From NCBI GenBank assembly GCA_964410965.1, contig CAYPIY010000004.1, positions 124,001 to 188,000 on the forward strand: DNA of 64,000 nucleotides. The letters are read 5' to 3'. The notes under the pieces are model-generated. The model did not search any database, was not told where the DNA came from, and was given only the letters and a program-made list of their open reading frames with translations. Shown one piece after another: positions 24,905 through 33,465 of this stretch. How positions within the stretch are numbered: position 1 is the first letter of the stretch; each line of letters begins with the position of its first letter. The DNA is from JBBIRG01 sp964410965. GTDB taxonomy: Bacteria; CLD3; SB21; JBBIRG01. The position numbers were made by a program, and so were the translations under genes.

Positions 24905-26001
24905 GCGAAACTCTGAAAAAAATCATGGTGGTCGACGACAGCGAACTGAACCTCATGATGATGGAAAGTTTCATCGACCCGATGGGTCATGAAGTGATCA
25001 CTGCGAAAAACGGCCGGGAAGCCCTCGAAAAAATCAATGCTCTGCTGCCTGATTTGATTCTGCTGGACGTCATGATGCCTGAAATGGACGGCTTTGAGGT
25101 CTGCCGTCGCCTGAAAAGCAACGACCGTACACGTCATATTCCCGTGATCATTATCACCGCCCTGGACAAAGTCGAAGACAACGTTATAGGAATCGAAGCG
25201 GGCGCGGACGATTTCCTGACGAGACCGTTTGAACAGAAAATCCTTTTCGCAAGGATGAAGTCGCTTCTTCAGGCCAAGGAACTGAACGATGAAATCAAGA
25301 GGCTGGAACAACTGAAAGAAGACCTGACCCGCATGATCGTGCATGACCTCCGCACCCCGGTTTCGTCCATTAAAATGTCGCTGGAACTGCTCAAAGAACT
25401 CATCCCTCCGCAGGACCCGAAATGCGCCGAACTTTTTGGCATCGCTTCCTCCGGGGCCGCCGACGCGCTTCTCCTCATCAATAACGTGCTGGATATCAGT
25501 AAGCTGGAATCCAAGAAGATGGAGCTGTTCAGGGAAGATACGTCGGTCCTTGAACTGATCCAGGACGCATGCAACAAAGTCAGGCCCCTCGCTTCCCAGA
25601 ACCAGCTGACCCTGAACCTTCACACTCATCAGGCGGAAATTTTCTGCGAAATCGACAAAATCCTGATCGGACGCGTACTGACCAATCTCCTGAGCAACGC
25701 GATCAAATTCGCGGAACCGAAAACGGAAATCCTGATCGAGGCCGAGCAGTACCAGGACGGGCATATCGAGATCGGCGTAATCAACCAGGGAGTGAATATT
25801 CCCGAAAGTTCCAGACAGCTGATTTTTGAAAAATTCGGACAGTCTTCGGAAACCAAAAACAAAAACAAGCTCGGTACAGGGCTTGGACTCAGCTTTTGCA
25901 AACTGGTCGTTGAGACCCATAACGGAAAAATCTGGGTCACTTCCCCGCCGCCCCAATTCGGCAGCGGAGCGGCTTTTTATTTATCCCTCCCGCTTCAGTG
26001 A
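24901..26001 (+). CDS. Receiver-histidine kinase hybrid
   Basis: 366 residues from TTG, in a TTGA overlap with the preceding stop. An N-terminal receiver domain (residues 6-122) has Asp12/Asp13 and phospho-acceptor Asp56 in LILLDVMMP, but the conserved Lys is Arg in FLTRPF. A HisKA domain follows (MIVHDLRTPVSSIK, His148), then HATPase_c with N-box LLSNAIKFA and G-box GTGLGLSFCKLVVETHNGKIW. It is cytoplasmic, with no membrane segment or sensor domain, so input probably comes from a separate kinase through the receiver. Confidence 0.92.
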   Translation: MSETLKKIMVVDDSELNLMMMESFIDPMGHEVITAKNGREALEKINALLPDLILLDVMMPEMDGFEVCRRLKSNDRTRHIPVIIITALDKVEDNVIGIEAGADDFLTRPFEQKILFARMKSLLQAKELNDEIKRLEQLKEDLTRMIVHDLRTPVSSIKMSLELLKELIPPQDPKCAELFGIASSGAADALLLINNVLDISKLESKKMELFREDTSVLELIQDACNKVRPLASQNQLTLNLHTHQAEIFCEIDKILIGRVLTNLLSNAIKFAEPKTEILIEAEQYQDGHIEIGVINQGVNIPESSRQLIFEKFGQSSETKNKNKLGTGLGLSFCKLVVETHNGKIWVTSPPPQFGSGAAFYLSLPLQ

Positions 26002-26372
26002 ACATGGTCCGGTTCACGAACAGCCAGGAATTGCCGAAAGCCCTAATCCTTCATTCGCAGGCTGAATTTGAGGAATTGTTTAAAACGGGAAAACGAGTGT
26101 ACGGGCAATATGTATTTATGGCTTATAAGCCCTGGTATCCGGTGAACGGAACTTCGGAACCATCCCGGGTCGCTTTTGTGGCCGGCCGGCGGATCGGGAA
26201 CGCCGCCGTACGGAACCTGTGTAAACGGCGGATGAGAGAAATATTCCGGAAAAATAAACCGTTGTTCCTGAATTTCCGGGTTCTGATCGTCGCTCAGGCT
26301 GCCATACCCCGCGCTTCATTTGAGGAACTGAACCACGACATGCTGTCTACCGCAGGAAAGATGACGACATGA
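25998..26372 (+). CDS. rnpA: Ribonuclease P protein component
   Basis: 124 residues from GTG, or 122 from the ATG at 26004. The RnpA pattern is clear: F.ELFKTGKRVYGQYVFMAYKP, RVAFVAGRRIGNAAVRN.CKRRMREIFR with the RNR-type RNA-binding loop, and a C-terminal VLIVAQAAIPRASFEEL. It binds the RNase P RNA and helps 5' maturation of tRNA. It overlaps the kinase stop and the rsmI start (4 bases each side), so it is embedded in an operon. rpmH, its usual neighbour, is absent. Confidence 0.93.
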   Translation: MNMVRFTNSQELPKALILHSQAEFEELFKTGKRVYGQYVFMAYKPWYPVNGTSEPSRVAFVAGRRIGNAAVRNLCKRRMREIFRKNKPLFLNFRVLIVAQAAIPRASFEELNHDMLSTAGKMTT

Positions 26373-27109
26373 CCGCCCCTGGAACCTTATACATCGTTTC
26401 CACACCGATCGGCAACCTGGAAGACATCACGCTGCGGGCCATCCGCATACTCAAAGAGGCAGACCTGATAGCCTGTGAGGATACGCGCACCACTTCCGTC
26501 CTGCTGAATCATTACGGCATTCAGAAACCGATGATCAGTTATTTTGAACATAACGAACTGAAACGCATACCCCAGCTGATAGATAAACTTCAGAACGGGA
26601 TCCGTATCGCCCTGGTAAGTGACGCAGGAACGCCAACCATATCGGATCCCGCATTCAAGCTTGTCCGGGCCGTACGGGAGGCCGGCCTTCCGCTGGTTGG
26701 TATTCCCGGCCCTAACGCAGCCGTCATGGCGCTTTCGGTTTCCGGGCTTCCGACCGACCGGTTCGTGTTCGATGGTTTCCTGCCTCTGAAAAAAGGACGC
26801 CAGACCCGGTGGAAGGAATTGGGCGCGGAAAACCGGACAATCATTCTGTACGAATCGCCCCACCGCCTTCTGAAAACACTGCGTGAAATTGATATCTGGC
26901 TGGGTCCCCGGCCCCTGGTCATCGGAAGGGAGTTAACAAAAAAATTTGAAGAGCTTTTAAGGGGAACCCCATCTGAAATGATTTCCCATTTCGGAAAGAA
27001 ATCCCCTAAGGGTGAATTCGTAATCCTCATCGCCGGAAAAAAATATGCCGAGGGAATCACTCCCGCTGAAGATGATACCGAATCCGGAACTATGGAGTAC
27101 GAAGATTAA
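26369..27109 (+). CDS. rsmI: 16S rRNA (cytidine1402-2'-O)-methyltransferase
   Basis: 246 residues. TLYIVSTPIGNLEDITLRA and ADLIACEDTRTTSVLL are the RsmI opening, followed by ALVSDAGTPTISDPAF, VGIPGPNAAVMALSVSGLPTDRFVFDGFLP, ILYESPHRLLKTL and GRELTKKFEELLRG. RsmI 2'-O-methylates C1402 of 16S rRNA using SAM. The C-terminal part after residue 225 is short, as in variants without the HTH extension. Its ATG overlaps the rnpA stop by 4 bases. Confidence 0.95.
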   Translation: MTAPGTLYIVSTPIGNLEDITLRAIRILKEADLIACEDTRTTSVLLNHYGIQKPMISYFEHNELKRIPQLIDKLQNGIRIALVSDAGTPTISDPAFKLVRAVREAGLPLVGIPGPNAAVMALSVSGLPTDRFVFDGFLPLKKGRQTRWKELGAENRTIILYESPHRLLKTLREIDIWLGPRPLVIGRELTKKFEELLRGTPSEMISHFGKKSPKGEFVILIAGKKYAEGITPAEDDTESGTMEYED

Positions 27110-27187
27110 ATATTTGACTATGTTGGCGTTTTTTTGTATCTATAAAAGATATAGATTATTTGTTATCCACATTAAGAAAGGCCATTT

Positions 27188-27850
27188 TTGACACAACTTC
27201 TTTTTCTGCCGGTTCTGGTTTTCGCAGTCGTAATACACGAGTGCGCGCACGGACTGGTAGCTAAATGGTGCGGTGACAACACTGCTTATTATGAAGGCCG
27301 GATCACGCTGAATCCGATCAGGCATATTGACCTTTGGGGTACGATCATCATTCCAATCCTTCTGATTGTCACGGGCTCGGGAATAATGTTCGGCTGGGCA
27401 AAACCGGTTCCGGTCAACCCCAATAATTTCCGCAGCCTGAAACGCGACGATATTTATGTGTCTCTGGCCGGTCCGGGTTCGAATTTTATCCTTGCTTTTA
27501 TATCGGCCCTGTTTATTATCATCGTAAATATTTCAGCCGGCGCATTCATGGACAGCCCCCTGGCGCTGGATATTTTTAATTCCCTGCTCATGTTTTTCCA
27601 GTACAGCATTCTGATTAACCTGGTACTCGCGGTCTTCAACCTGATCCCGATTCCTCCCCTGGACGGTTCGCATTTCGTAGCCAATCTTCTCCCGGACTCA
27701 CTCGCCGACCAGTACCGCAGTCTCGGTTTCATGGGAATGTTCATTTTGGTTGCCCTGATGGCTACCGGTGTCATTGGCAGTGTCATCACGCCGGTCATCA
27801 GCGGTATCTTTAACTGGCTGGACCAGCTTATCAGTTATTTTTCGGTATAA
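27188..27850 (+). CDS. Site-2 protease-like (M50) membrane metalloprotease
   Basis: 220 residues from TTG with AAGAAAGG upstream. Five or six membrane segments. The zinc motif is VVIHECAHGLVAKWCGD (HExxH), and the third ligand is in LIPIPPLDGSHFV (the NPDG-type motif). This is the short YwhC/M50 branch, lacking a PDZ domain. Such proteins cut inside membranes; the substrate is unknown. A small membrane protein gene starts 2 bases after it. Confidence 0.88.
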   Translation: MTQLLFLPVLVFAVVIHECAHGLVAKWCGDNTAYYEGRITLNPIRHIDLWGTIIIPILLIVTGSGIMFGWAKPVPVNPNNFRSLKRDDIYVSLAGPGSNFILAFISALFIIIVNISAGAFMDSPLALDIFNSLLMFFQYSILINLVLAVFNLIPIPPLDGSHFVANLLPDSLADQYRSLGFMGMFILVALMATGVIGSVITPVISGIFNWLDQLISYFSV

Positions 27851-27852
27851 TC

Positions 27853-28062
27853 ATGTTATTCAGGCAGCAAGAACACAAGAGTTTTGACTATCAGCCCCTG
27901 TACTACAAACCTGAAGAAGATCCGGAAGTCCGGCGAAAAAAAAGAATTCATTTTCCGAGAATTCAGCGGGCACGGTCCCCTTTTTCCAAAAGCGTTATTA
28001 TCCTGACGATCCTGTTAATTGCGATTTTTTATGTCATATACAGGTTATTATACCCGCATTAA
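27853..28062 (+). CDS. Small single-span membrane protein
   Basis: 69 residues. A charged, basic cytoplasmic part (RRKKRIHFPRIQRARS) precedes one hydrophobic C-terminal helix (VIILTILLIAIFYVIYRLL). It begins 2 bases after the M50 protease stop, so it is probably co-translated and could be an accessory of that protease. No family is recognised. No strong ribosome binding site precedes it. Confidence 0.65.
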   Translation: MLFRQQEHKSFDYQPLYYKPEEDPEVRRKKRIHFPRIQRARSPFSKSVIILTILLIAIFYVIYRLLYPH

Positions 28063-28110
28063 AACAGAGACAAACAGAATTAAACCGAATTGTTTTGAGA
28101 GAGGCCGCGT

Positions 28111-29184
28111 ATGATCCAGATTGGCGAAATTATCAAAAACGTCCCTTTTTTCCGTTCTTTGGGAAGGGACAGTATCGATTTCATAACGGAAAAACTGAAA
28201 TACAAGCAGTTTCCGGGTAATTCGGTGATTTGCAAGATCGGCGACCCCGGTGACCGGATGTACATTGTATTGAGCGGAAAGGTCTCCGTATCCGCTGCGA
28301 ACGGAGAAATCCTCGCGTACATCGCAAGCGGAAATTATTTCGGGGAAATGGCGCTTCTGACCGGAGAGCCGCGATCGGCGACAGTTACGGCGGTCAGTGA
28401 CACCGAAACATTCGTACTTGAGAAAGAGGCGTTTGACGTCATCCTGGAAAAATACCCCTCCATATCAATCGCCATGAGCAAAATCATGAGCCAGCGTCTC
28501 CGCGAGACCAACGCCGTAGTTTCCGAAAAAGCCAAACAGATTAAAACCACCGGCCCGTCTGGCCCGTCCGGAAATCTACGCGACAAACATCTCACCGAGG
28601 TTCTCGCATTCTGCGATGAGAATTCCCTGACCGGAACCCTAGAAATCCGGCATGAATCCGATACGGCCGTTATCATGTACGATAAAGGCAACCTGACTCA
28701 GGTAACACTCCGTGATTTATCCGACGATGAGGCGATCGATCTCATGATGGGCTGGACCGAGGGTGAATTCACCATCAAGCCGAAAATCATGACCTTCGAA
28801 GAAGAAACGAACGAGGCCGAAAAAAAAGGGAAAATTCTGGTCATCAACCAGAGCCTTGTCGTGCGTAAAATCCTGGAAAGGAATCTGGGCGGGCTGGGTC
28901 ATACCGTTTCGACAGCGCCCGATTTTTCGCAGGGAATTGCGGCGCTTCAGAAAAGCCGGCCGGACATGATCATCTCCGATTTCAAATTCCAGGAACTGAC
29001 CGGATACGAACTGTGCCAGCAGATCCGCGAGAACAGCGCATGGGAAAACATGCCGTTCATATTCATTACGGACAGTACCATCAGCGACGATATGCTCTCA
29101 AAACTGAAGACCTTGCCCTCGGCACAGATCGTCGATTCCAATGACGTGGCCAACCTGGCCAAAACGGTGGAATCCCTGCTGTAA
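28111..29184 (+). CDS. cNMP-binding, DUF4388-like and receiver-domain protein
   Basis: 357 residues, GAGAGG upstream. Residues 1-125 are a cNMP-binding domain (VLSGKVSVSAA, YIASGNYFGEMALLTGEPRSATVTAV). A middle region (about 160-230) resembles the PatA/DUF4388 module: FCDENSLTGTLEIRHES and the later MGWTEGEFTIKP. Residues about 240-357 form a receiver-like domain. In that domain the acidic pair is changed (LVINQS), the phospho-Asp is kept (MIISDFKF), and the C-terminal K-P Lys is lost, so phosphorylation is doubtful. The domain order suggests a signalling adaptor. Confidence 0.8.
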   Translation: MIQIGEIIKNVPFFRSLGRDSIDFITEKLKYKQFPGNSVICKIGDPGDRMYIVLSGKVSVSAANGEILAYIASGNYFGEMALLTGEPRSATVTAVSDTETFVLEKEAFDVILEKYPSISIAMSKIMSQRLRETNAVVSEKAKQIKTTGPSGPSGNLRDKHLTEVLAFCDENSLTGTLEIRHESDTAVIMYDKGNLTQVTLRDLSDDEAIDLMMGWTEGEFTIKPKIMTFEEETNEAEKKGKILVINQSLVVRKILERNLGGLGHTVSTAPDFSQGIAALQKSRPDMIISDFKFQELTGYELCQQIRENSAWENMPFIFITDSTISDDMLSKLKTLPSAQIVDSNDVANLAKTVESLL

Positions 29185-29189
29185 ACCGG

Positions 29190-30065
29190 TTATCGGTAAG
29201 CGATATACCCCATCATTTTATAGATCAGTTTCGCGAGACTGTCCTCCGAATGGTGCGATGTCCTCACGGGCGCCAGTTCCACGACGTCGAATCCGATGAC
29301 GGATTTCTGTCTGCACACGGCCCGCATCAAATCGACCGTTTCGTACCACTGTAATCCCCCCGGTTCGGGAGTGCCCGTAGCCGGGATCACAGAAGGGTCA
29401 AAACCGTCGCAGTCTATCGTGATATAAACCCGGTGTTTTAGTTTTTTCAGAACATCATCTATCCACCCTTTGCGTCCGGCAATATCTTTAGCGTAAAATG
29501 TATCAATCTGATGGTTCCTGATCAGCGCCCTTTCATCAGCCGACTGCGCGCGAATGCCGATCTGCACGATGTTTTTGTTCATGTCCCAGATCCGCTTCAT
29601 CACCGACGCATGGCTCCATACGGTTCCCTCATACGATTCGCGAAGGTCCGAATGGGCATCGATCTGGAGCACCGAAAAATCGTCTCCGGTCCGGTCCATA
29701 AATGCTTTTACCAGCCCGTATGTGACGGTATGTTCTCCTCCCAGTCCGACGGGGCATTTGCCGTCATCGATGATCTTTCCCGCGGCATCCGCAATTTTCT
29801 TCATCGCTTTTTCATGACGCAGTTTTCCGAACGAAACGGGCTTCAATGTCGCTATGCCGAATTGCCTGAAAGTTTCGGCATCGATGTCCTCGTCAAAATA
29901 CTCGACCGCATGAGACGCGCGGATGATCGCGGCAGGACCGTTTCGGGTACCCTGGCCGTAACTCGTAGTCGCTTCATACGGAATGGGCAGAACCGCAAAA
30001 CGAGCCTGCTTATAGTCGCTGAACTTGTTTTCGATGCCCAAAAAATTGTCCGGTACTTTTTCCAT
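29190..30065 (-). CDS. speB: Agmatinase / ureohydrolase
   Basis: 291 residues. Metal-ligand motifs of the arginase/agmatinase family are all present: CPVGLGGEHTVTYG, LQIDAHSDLRESYEG, SHASVMKRI and YITIDCDGFDPSVIPATGTPEPGG. SpeB-type members hydrolyse agmatine to putrescine and urea; the length and motifs favour agmatinase over arginase, but formimidoylglutamase activity is not excluded. The gene converges on the cNMP protein (5-base gap). AAAGGAATCTG precedes the start. Confidence 0.87.
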   Translation of the reverse strand: MEKVPDNFLGIENKFSDYKQARFAVLPIPYEATTSYGQGTRNGPAAIIRASHAVEYFDEDIDAETFRQFGIATLKPVSFGKLRHEKAMKKIADAAGKIIDDGKCPVGLGGEHTVTYGLVKAFMDRTGDDFSVLQIDAHSDLRESYEGTVWSHASVMKRIWDMNKNIVQIGIRAQSADERALIRNHQIDTFYAKDIAGRKGWIDDVLKKLKHRVYITIDCDGFDPSVIPATGTPEPGGLQWYETVDLMRAVCRQKSVIGFDVVELAPVRTSHHSEDSLAKLIYKMMGYIAYR

Positions 30066-30135
30066 GACAGATTCCTTTGTGAATTTCTCAGATTGAACAA
30101 TAGTTTATTGCTATAGCTCCCCAAACCGGGTCCGT

Positions 30136-30627
30136 TTATTCCCCGATGTCCTCATCCCAAAGACTAGGCTTTTCGCGGATAAATTTCCTCATCAGTTCCG
30201 TGCATTCGTCCGATTTCAGGTTCGTGATCCTGAACCCTTTCCGCCGGGTGCGGGTTTCCGGTCCTTTGAACGTTTCATTTTCCCCGATGACAATGTGCGG
30301 AATTTTGTAAAGGAGAATCGCGCCTGAACACATTTCACAGGGCGACAGCGTGGAATAGATCGTGCATTTCGCGTATTCCTTCGCCGTTAAACGGCCTGCG
30401 TTCTCGAGACAATCCATTTCAGCGTGCAGAATGCTGGAGCCTTTCTGAACCCGGCGGTTGTGCCCCCTTCCTATAATCTGGTCATTCATGACAAGTACGG
30501 AACCAATCGGTATGCCGCCTTCTTTATAGCTTCGTAAAGCCTCTTTAAGGGCTTCCTGCATGAAGAAACTGTGATCATGGCGTATAGCAGGACTTCTCTT
30601 ATCCTGTCTGCGGTTTATTTCTTTCAT
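30136..30627 (-). CDS. Cytosine deaminase of the yeast (FCY1) type
   Basis: 163 residues from ATG 30627, which has AAAGGAATAGG upstream; a longer GTG-started form of 193 residues has no such site. The CDA-fold zinc motif is SILHAEMDCLENAG (H-A-E) with STLSPCEMCSGAILLY (Cys pair). The overall pattern follows the yeast cytosine deaminase closely: YKEGGIPIGS, GRGHN.R.QKGSSILH, and an ending of FIREKPSLWDEDIGE that matches the yeast terminus. It would deaminate cytosine to uracil. A TadA-type role is less likely because of that C-terminus. Confidence 0.82.
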   Translation of the reverse strand: MKEINRRQDKRSPAIRHDHSFFMQEALKEALRSYKEGGIPIGSVLVMNDQIIGRGHNRRVQKGSSILHAEMDCLENAGRLTAKEYAKCTIYSTLSPCEMCSGAILLYKIPHIVIGENETFKGPETRTRRKGFRITNLKSDECTELMRKFIREKPSLWDEDIGE

Positions 30628-30902
30628 CCTATTCCTTTGCGGTTCCTTGGTACTGAAAGTCGTGCGTTTCTGATTGTACGCTTTTTTAAAATGAATTTCA
30701 ATCTCCAATTCCCACACGTACAGTTAAGATTTCCGATATGAATGAATCCACGATTTCGGATTTCTTCCGATTACAAAATCTTACAGATACGGAATGGCAA
30801 AATCAGTTTTTATTTGGAAAAACAATCTGTTTTTTATACATTGTTTTTTAATAAGTAAAGAACGGATATAAACTTTTTATAAATCGCTGAAAGGAATCTT
30901 CC

Positions 30903-32189
30903 ATGAAACATTTATCCGCTTTTGACCCCGATATATTTAAATCCATCGAAAACGAAAAAGGCCGTCAGAACCTGACACTGGAAATGATCGCTTCCGAAAA
31001 TTTTGTCAGTCAGGCGGTCCTTGAGGCAGCCGGCTGCGTAATGACGAACAAATACGCTGAGGGCTATCCGGGCAACCGGTATTACGGCGGATGTGAATTC
31101 GTGGATGAAGCCGAGAACATCGCACGGGCTCGCGCGAAAGAGCTTTTCAAATGTGAATACGCCAATGTCCAGCCTCATTCCGGAAGTCAGGCGAATATGG
31201 CGGTCTATTTCACCGTCCTCAATCCGGGCGACACGATCATGGGTATGAACCTGGCCCATGGCGGTCATCTGACTCACGGCAGTCCGGTGAATTTTTCCGG
31301 AAAGATGTATAAAGTCGTCGCGTACGGCGTCAAAAAAGAGACTGGGCGCATCGACTATGATGAACTCCGCAAACTTGCGAAAGAGCATAAGCCGAAAATG
31401 ATCATCGCGGGAGCAAGCGCGTACCCGCGGTTCTTTGAGTACGATAAGTTCCGGGAAGTCGCGAACGAGATCGGCGCTTACCTGATGGCGGATATGGCTC
31501 ATCCCGCGGGACTCATCGCCGCGGGTCTTCATCCGAGCCCTGTTCCCCATTGTGATTTCGTCACCACTACGACGCACAAGACTCTCCGCGGACCGCGTTC
31601 AGGACTGATTCTCATGGGAAAGGACTTCGAGAACCGCATGGGGCTGGTCGCGCCGAAAAGCGGACGCGTGAAAATGATGTCCGAAATCATGGACAGCACG
31701 GTCATGCCCGGTATTCAGGGCGGACCATTGATGCACATTATCGCCGCCAAGGCCGTCGCTTTTAAGGAAGCCCTGCTGCCGTCTTTCCGGGATTACGCAA
31801 AGCAGATCATGAACAACGCCAAAACCCTCGCCGATGAACTGGTCGCCAAAGGATACGATCTCGTTTCCGGCGGCACCGACAACCACCTGATGCTCGTTGA
31901 CCTCACAAACAAAAACATTACAGGAAAAAAAGCGGAAAATACGCTGGAACACGCCGGCATCACGGTAAACAAGAACATGGTTCCGTTTGACAAGCAAAGC
32001 CCGTTCATCACCAGCGGCATCCGCATCGGGACGGCCGCGCTGACCTCCCGCGGAATGAAAGAAGGCGAAATGAAAATCATCGCCGGATTCATCGACCGGG
32101 CGCTGAAAAGCCCGGAAGACGAAAAAATCCTTGCCGGCATAAAGGAAGAAATCAGGCAGATGACCCTCAATTTCCCTTTGTATGCCTGA
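30903..32189 (+). CDS. glyA: Serine hydroxymethyltransferase
   Basis: 428 residues with AAAGGA upstream. LTLEMIASENFVSQAVLEA, TNKYAEGYPGNRYYGGCE, the NVQPHSGSQANMAVY stretch, LMADMAHPAGLIAAG and the Schiff-base Lys in FVTTTTHKTLRGPRSG define SHMT; length is normal. It interconverts serine and glycine with tetrahydrofolate as C1 carrier and is a cytoplasmic PLP enzyme. The 185 bases upstream are AT-rich and hold the promoter region. It is followed by 270 bases with no gene. Confidence 0.97.
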   Translation: MKHLSAFDPDIFKSIENEKGRQNLTLEMIASENFVSQAVLEAAGCVMTNKYAEGYPGNRYYGGCEFVDEAENIARARAKELFKCEYANVQPHSGSQANMAVYFTVLNPGDTIMGMNLAHGGHLTHGSPVNFSGKMYKVVAYGVKKETGRIDYDELRKLAKEHKPKMIIAGASAYPRFFEYDKFREVANEIGAYLMADMAHPAGLIAAGLHPSPVPHCDFVTTTTHKTLRGPRSGLILMGKDFENRMGLVAPKSGRVKMMSEIMDSTVMPGIQGGPLMHIIAAKAVAFKEALLPSFRDYAKQIMNNAKTLADELVAKGYDLVSGGTDNHLMLVDLTNKNITGKKAENTLEHAGITVNKNMVPFDKQSPFITSGIRIGTAALTSRGMKEGEMKIIAGFIDRALKSPEDEKILAGIKEEIRQMTLNFPLYA

Positions 32190-32460
32190 TCCCTGCAGGA
32201 AAATGCATTCCCTTGCCGCTTCTGGTTTTTCAGGTGAAATCGGAAGTGGACAATGATTGAACAAACCGGTCATCTCGGTATGCACAGGGAAATAATGTGT
32301 ACAGAACCGGTTTCGAGGCTCACCTGCCGTTGTAGATATTAAAATCATTTATATCTGCATACAGAGTATTTAATCCTTTTTCCGGGATGCTGTCTAATCC
32401 TTTCTTTCCAAAGCATGAAACAAATCAGCATCCGGACATCATGTATCCAGGCCCGAATGG

Positions 32461-33465
32461 ATGAAGCAAAAACTTATTGAACACGGCGTTCGCACGGGAA
32501 CAGTTCTCATTATCCTGACGGCCGCTCTTACCCTGATCCATCTTTGTTATCAGGAACCATCGGGCGAATCAGCCGCATTCATAACTGAGCCGGCCGTAAA
32601 ACATCCGGAAAAAACAATCCCGGATAAGCAAACCGAACTTCAAAGCCTTGGTCTTAGCCCTTCAGCGGCCGTTTCATGGCTGGCCTGGATCAGATTCGTA
32701 ATCGTATATGCGGTGAATCTTTTCTTCCTTTATTACGCCGTACAGACCCTGGGCATCATCCGGTTCATAATGTATAAACAGCAGAATCCATCGTACACAG
32801 CAAAGTTCATCGGGGATGTATCACGGCTCCGGCATATAAAATTCCTGAACGAAATCCCGGCGGTCCTTATCAGTATCCTGAAATCATTTTCATTCGGCCT
32901 CCTCCGTGCGTCCGCCTGGCTCATCCTGTTTACCCCGTCCTATGTCGTGGCGTATACATTCAGGACGAATTTCAATACGGATTCGGTTTTCTTCATGATC
33001 ACCCTGGGATGCTTCACAAACGGAATTCTGATCATGTATTCCGAAAAATTCTTCCATCTGCTTACGACGGAATCCCGTAAGGGATATGTCGAAACCGCAC
33101 TGACTAACCGGTTGAGCCGTGACTTTTCGGTCGGTTCCGGCAAGTCCCTGTCATGGAAAAAGATACTTTCATTCCGAAAGGATTTCGGAAATCATCTTCT
33201 CGAGCCGGTGTACAGGAATGCCAGGTTTCAGTACCTGTCCGTTTTCAGGGAACAGGCGTCTTTTCTCATCAGCTGCATGATGATCATTGAGATGGCCCTG
33301 AACATCCACGGCCACCTGGGTTACGAACTCCTTCAGAGGCTGCTGTTCAGGGAATATATCACCGCAGGCGCGATGATTTTCGGTATCTTTATTATTGTAA
33401 AATGCACTGAACTGTTCACCGATTACAGGATGATCCTTGAGACCCGCAGATACACGAATCCCTGA
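32461..33465 (+). CDS. Peptide-type ABC transporter permease, DppB-like
   Basis: 334 residues. A membrane helix (residues 14-30), a long loop rich in Glu and Pro, then five helices. The C-terminal loop REQASFLISCMMIIEMALNIHGHLGYELLQRLLFREYI matches the EAA-type region of DppB/OppB permeases (normally ...IEVVFNIPGLG.LL...RDYP). Divergence is high, but the length, topology and neighbours support the call. It is the first gene of an operon: its 3' end overlaps the second permease gene by 29 bases. Confidence 0.75.
   Translation: MKQKLIEHGVRTGTVLIILTAALTLIHLCYQEPSGESAAFITEPAVKHPEKTIPDKQTELQSLGLSPSAAVSWLAWIRFVIVYAVNLFFLYYAVQTLGIIRFIMYKQQNPSYTAKFIGDVSRLRHIKFLNEIPAVLISILKSFSFGLLRASAWLILFTPSYVVAYTFRTNFNTDSVFFMITLGCFTNGILIMYSEKFFHLLTTESRKGYVETALTNRLSRDFSVGSGKSLSWKKILSFRKDFGNHLLEPVYRNARFQYLSVFREQASFLISCMMIIEMALNIHGHLGYELLQRLLFREYITAGAMIFGIFIIVKCTELFTDYRMILETRRYTNP

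Noticed and set aside
24778..25956. Long minus-strand frame of 392 codons
   Set aside because: It is the antisense shadow of the hybrid histidine kinase, which has unambiguous catalytic motifs on the plus strand.
30628..30717. N-terminal extension of the cytosine deaminase from GTG
   Set aside because: The extra 30 residues lack family similarity and the ATG at 30627 has a proper ribosome binding site.
32190..32460. Possible terminator or small RNA after glyA
   Set aside because: No stem longer than a few pairs followed by a T run was found in this stretch.
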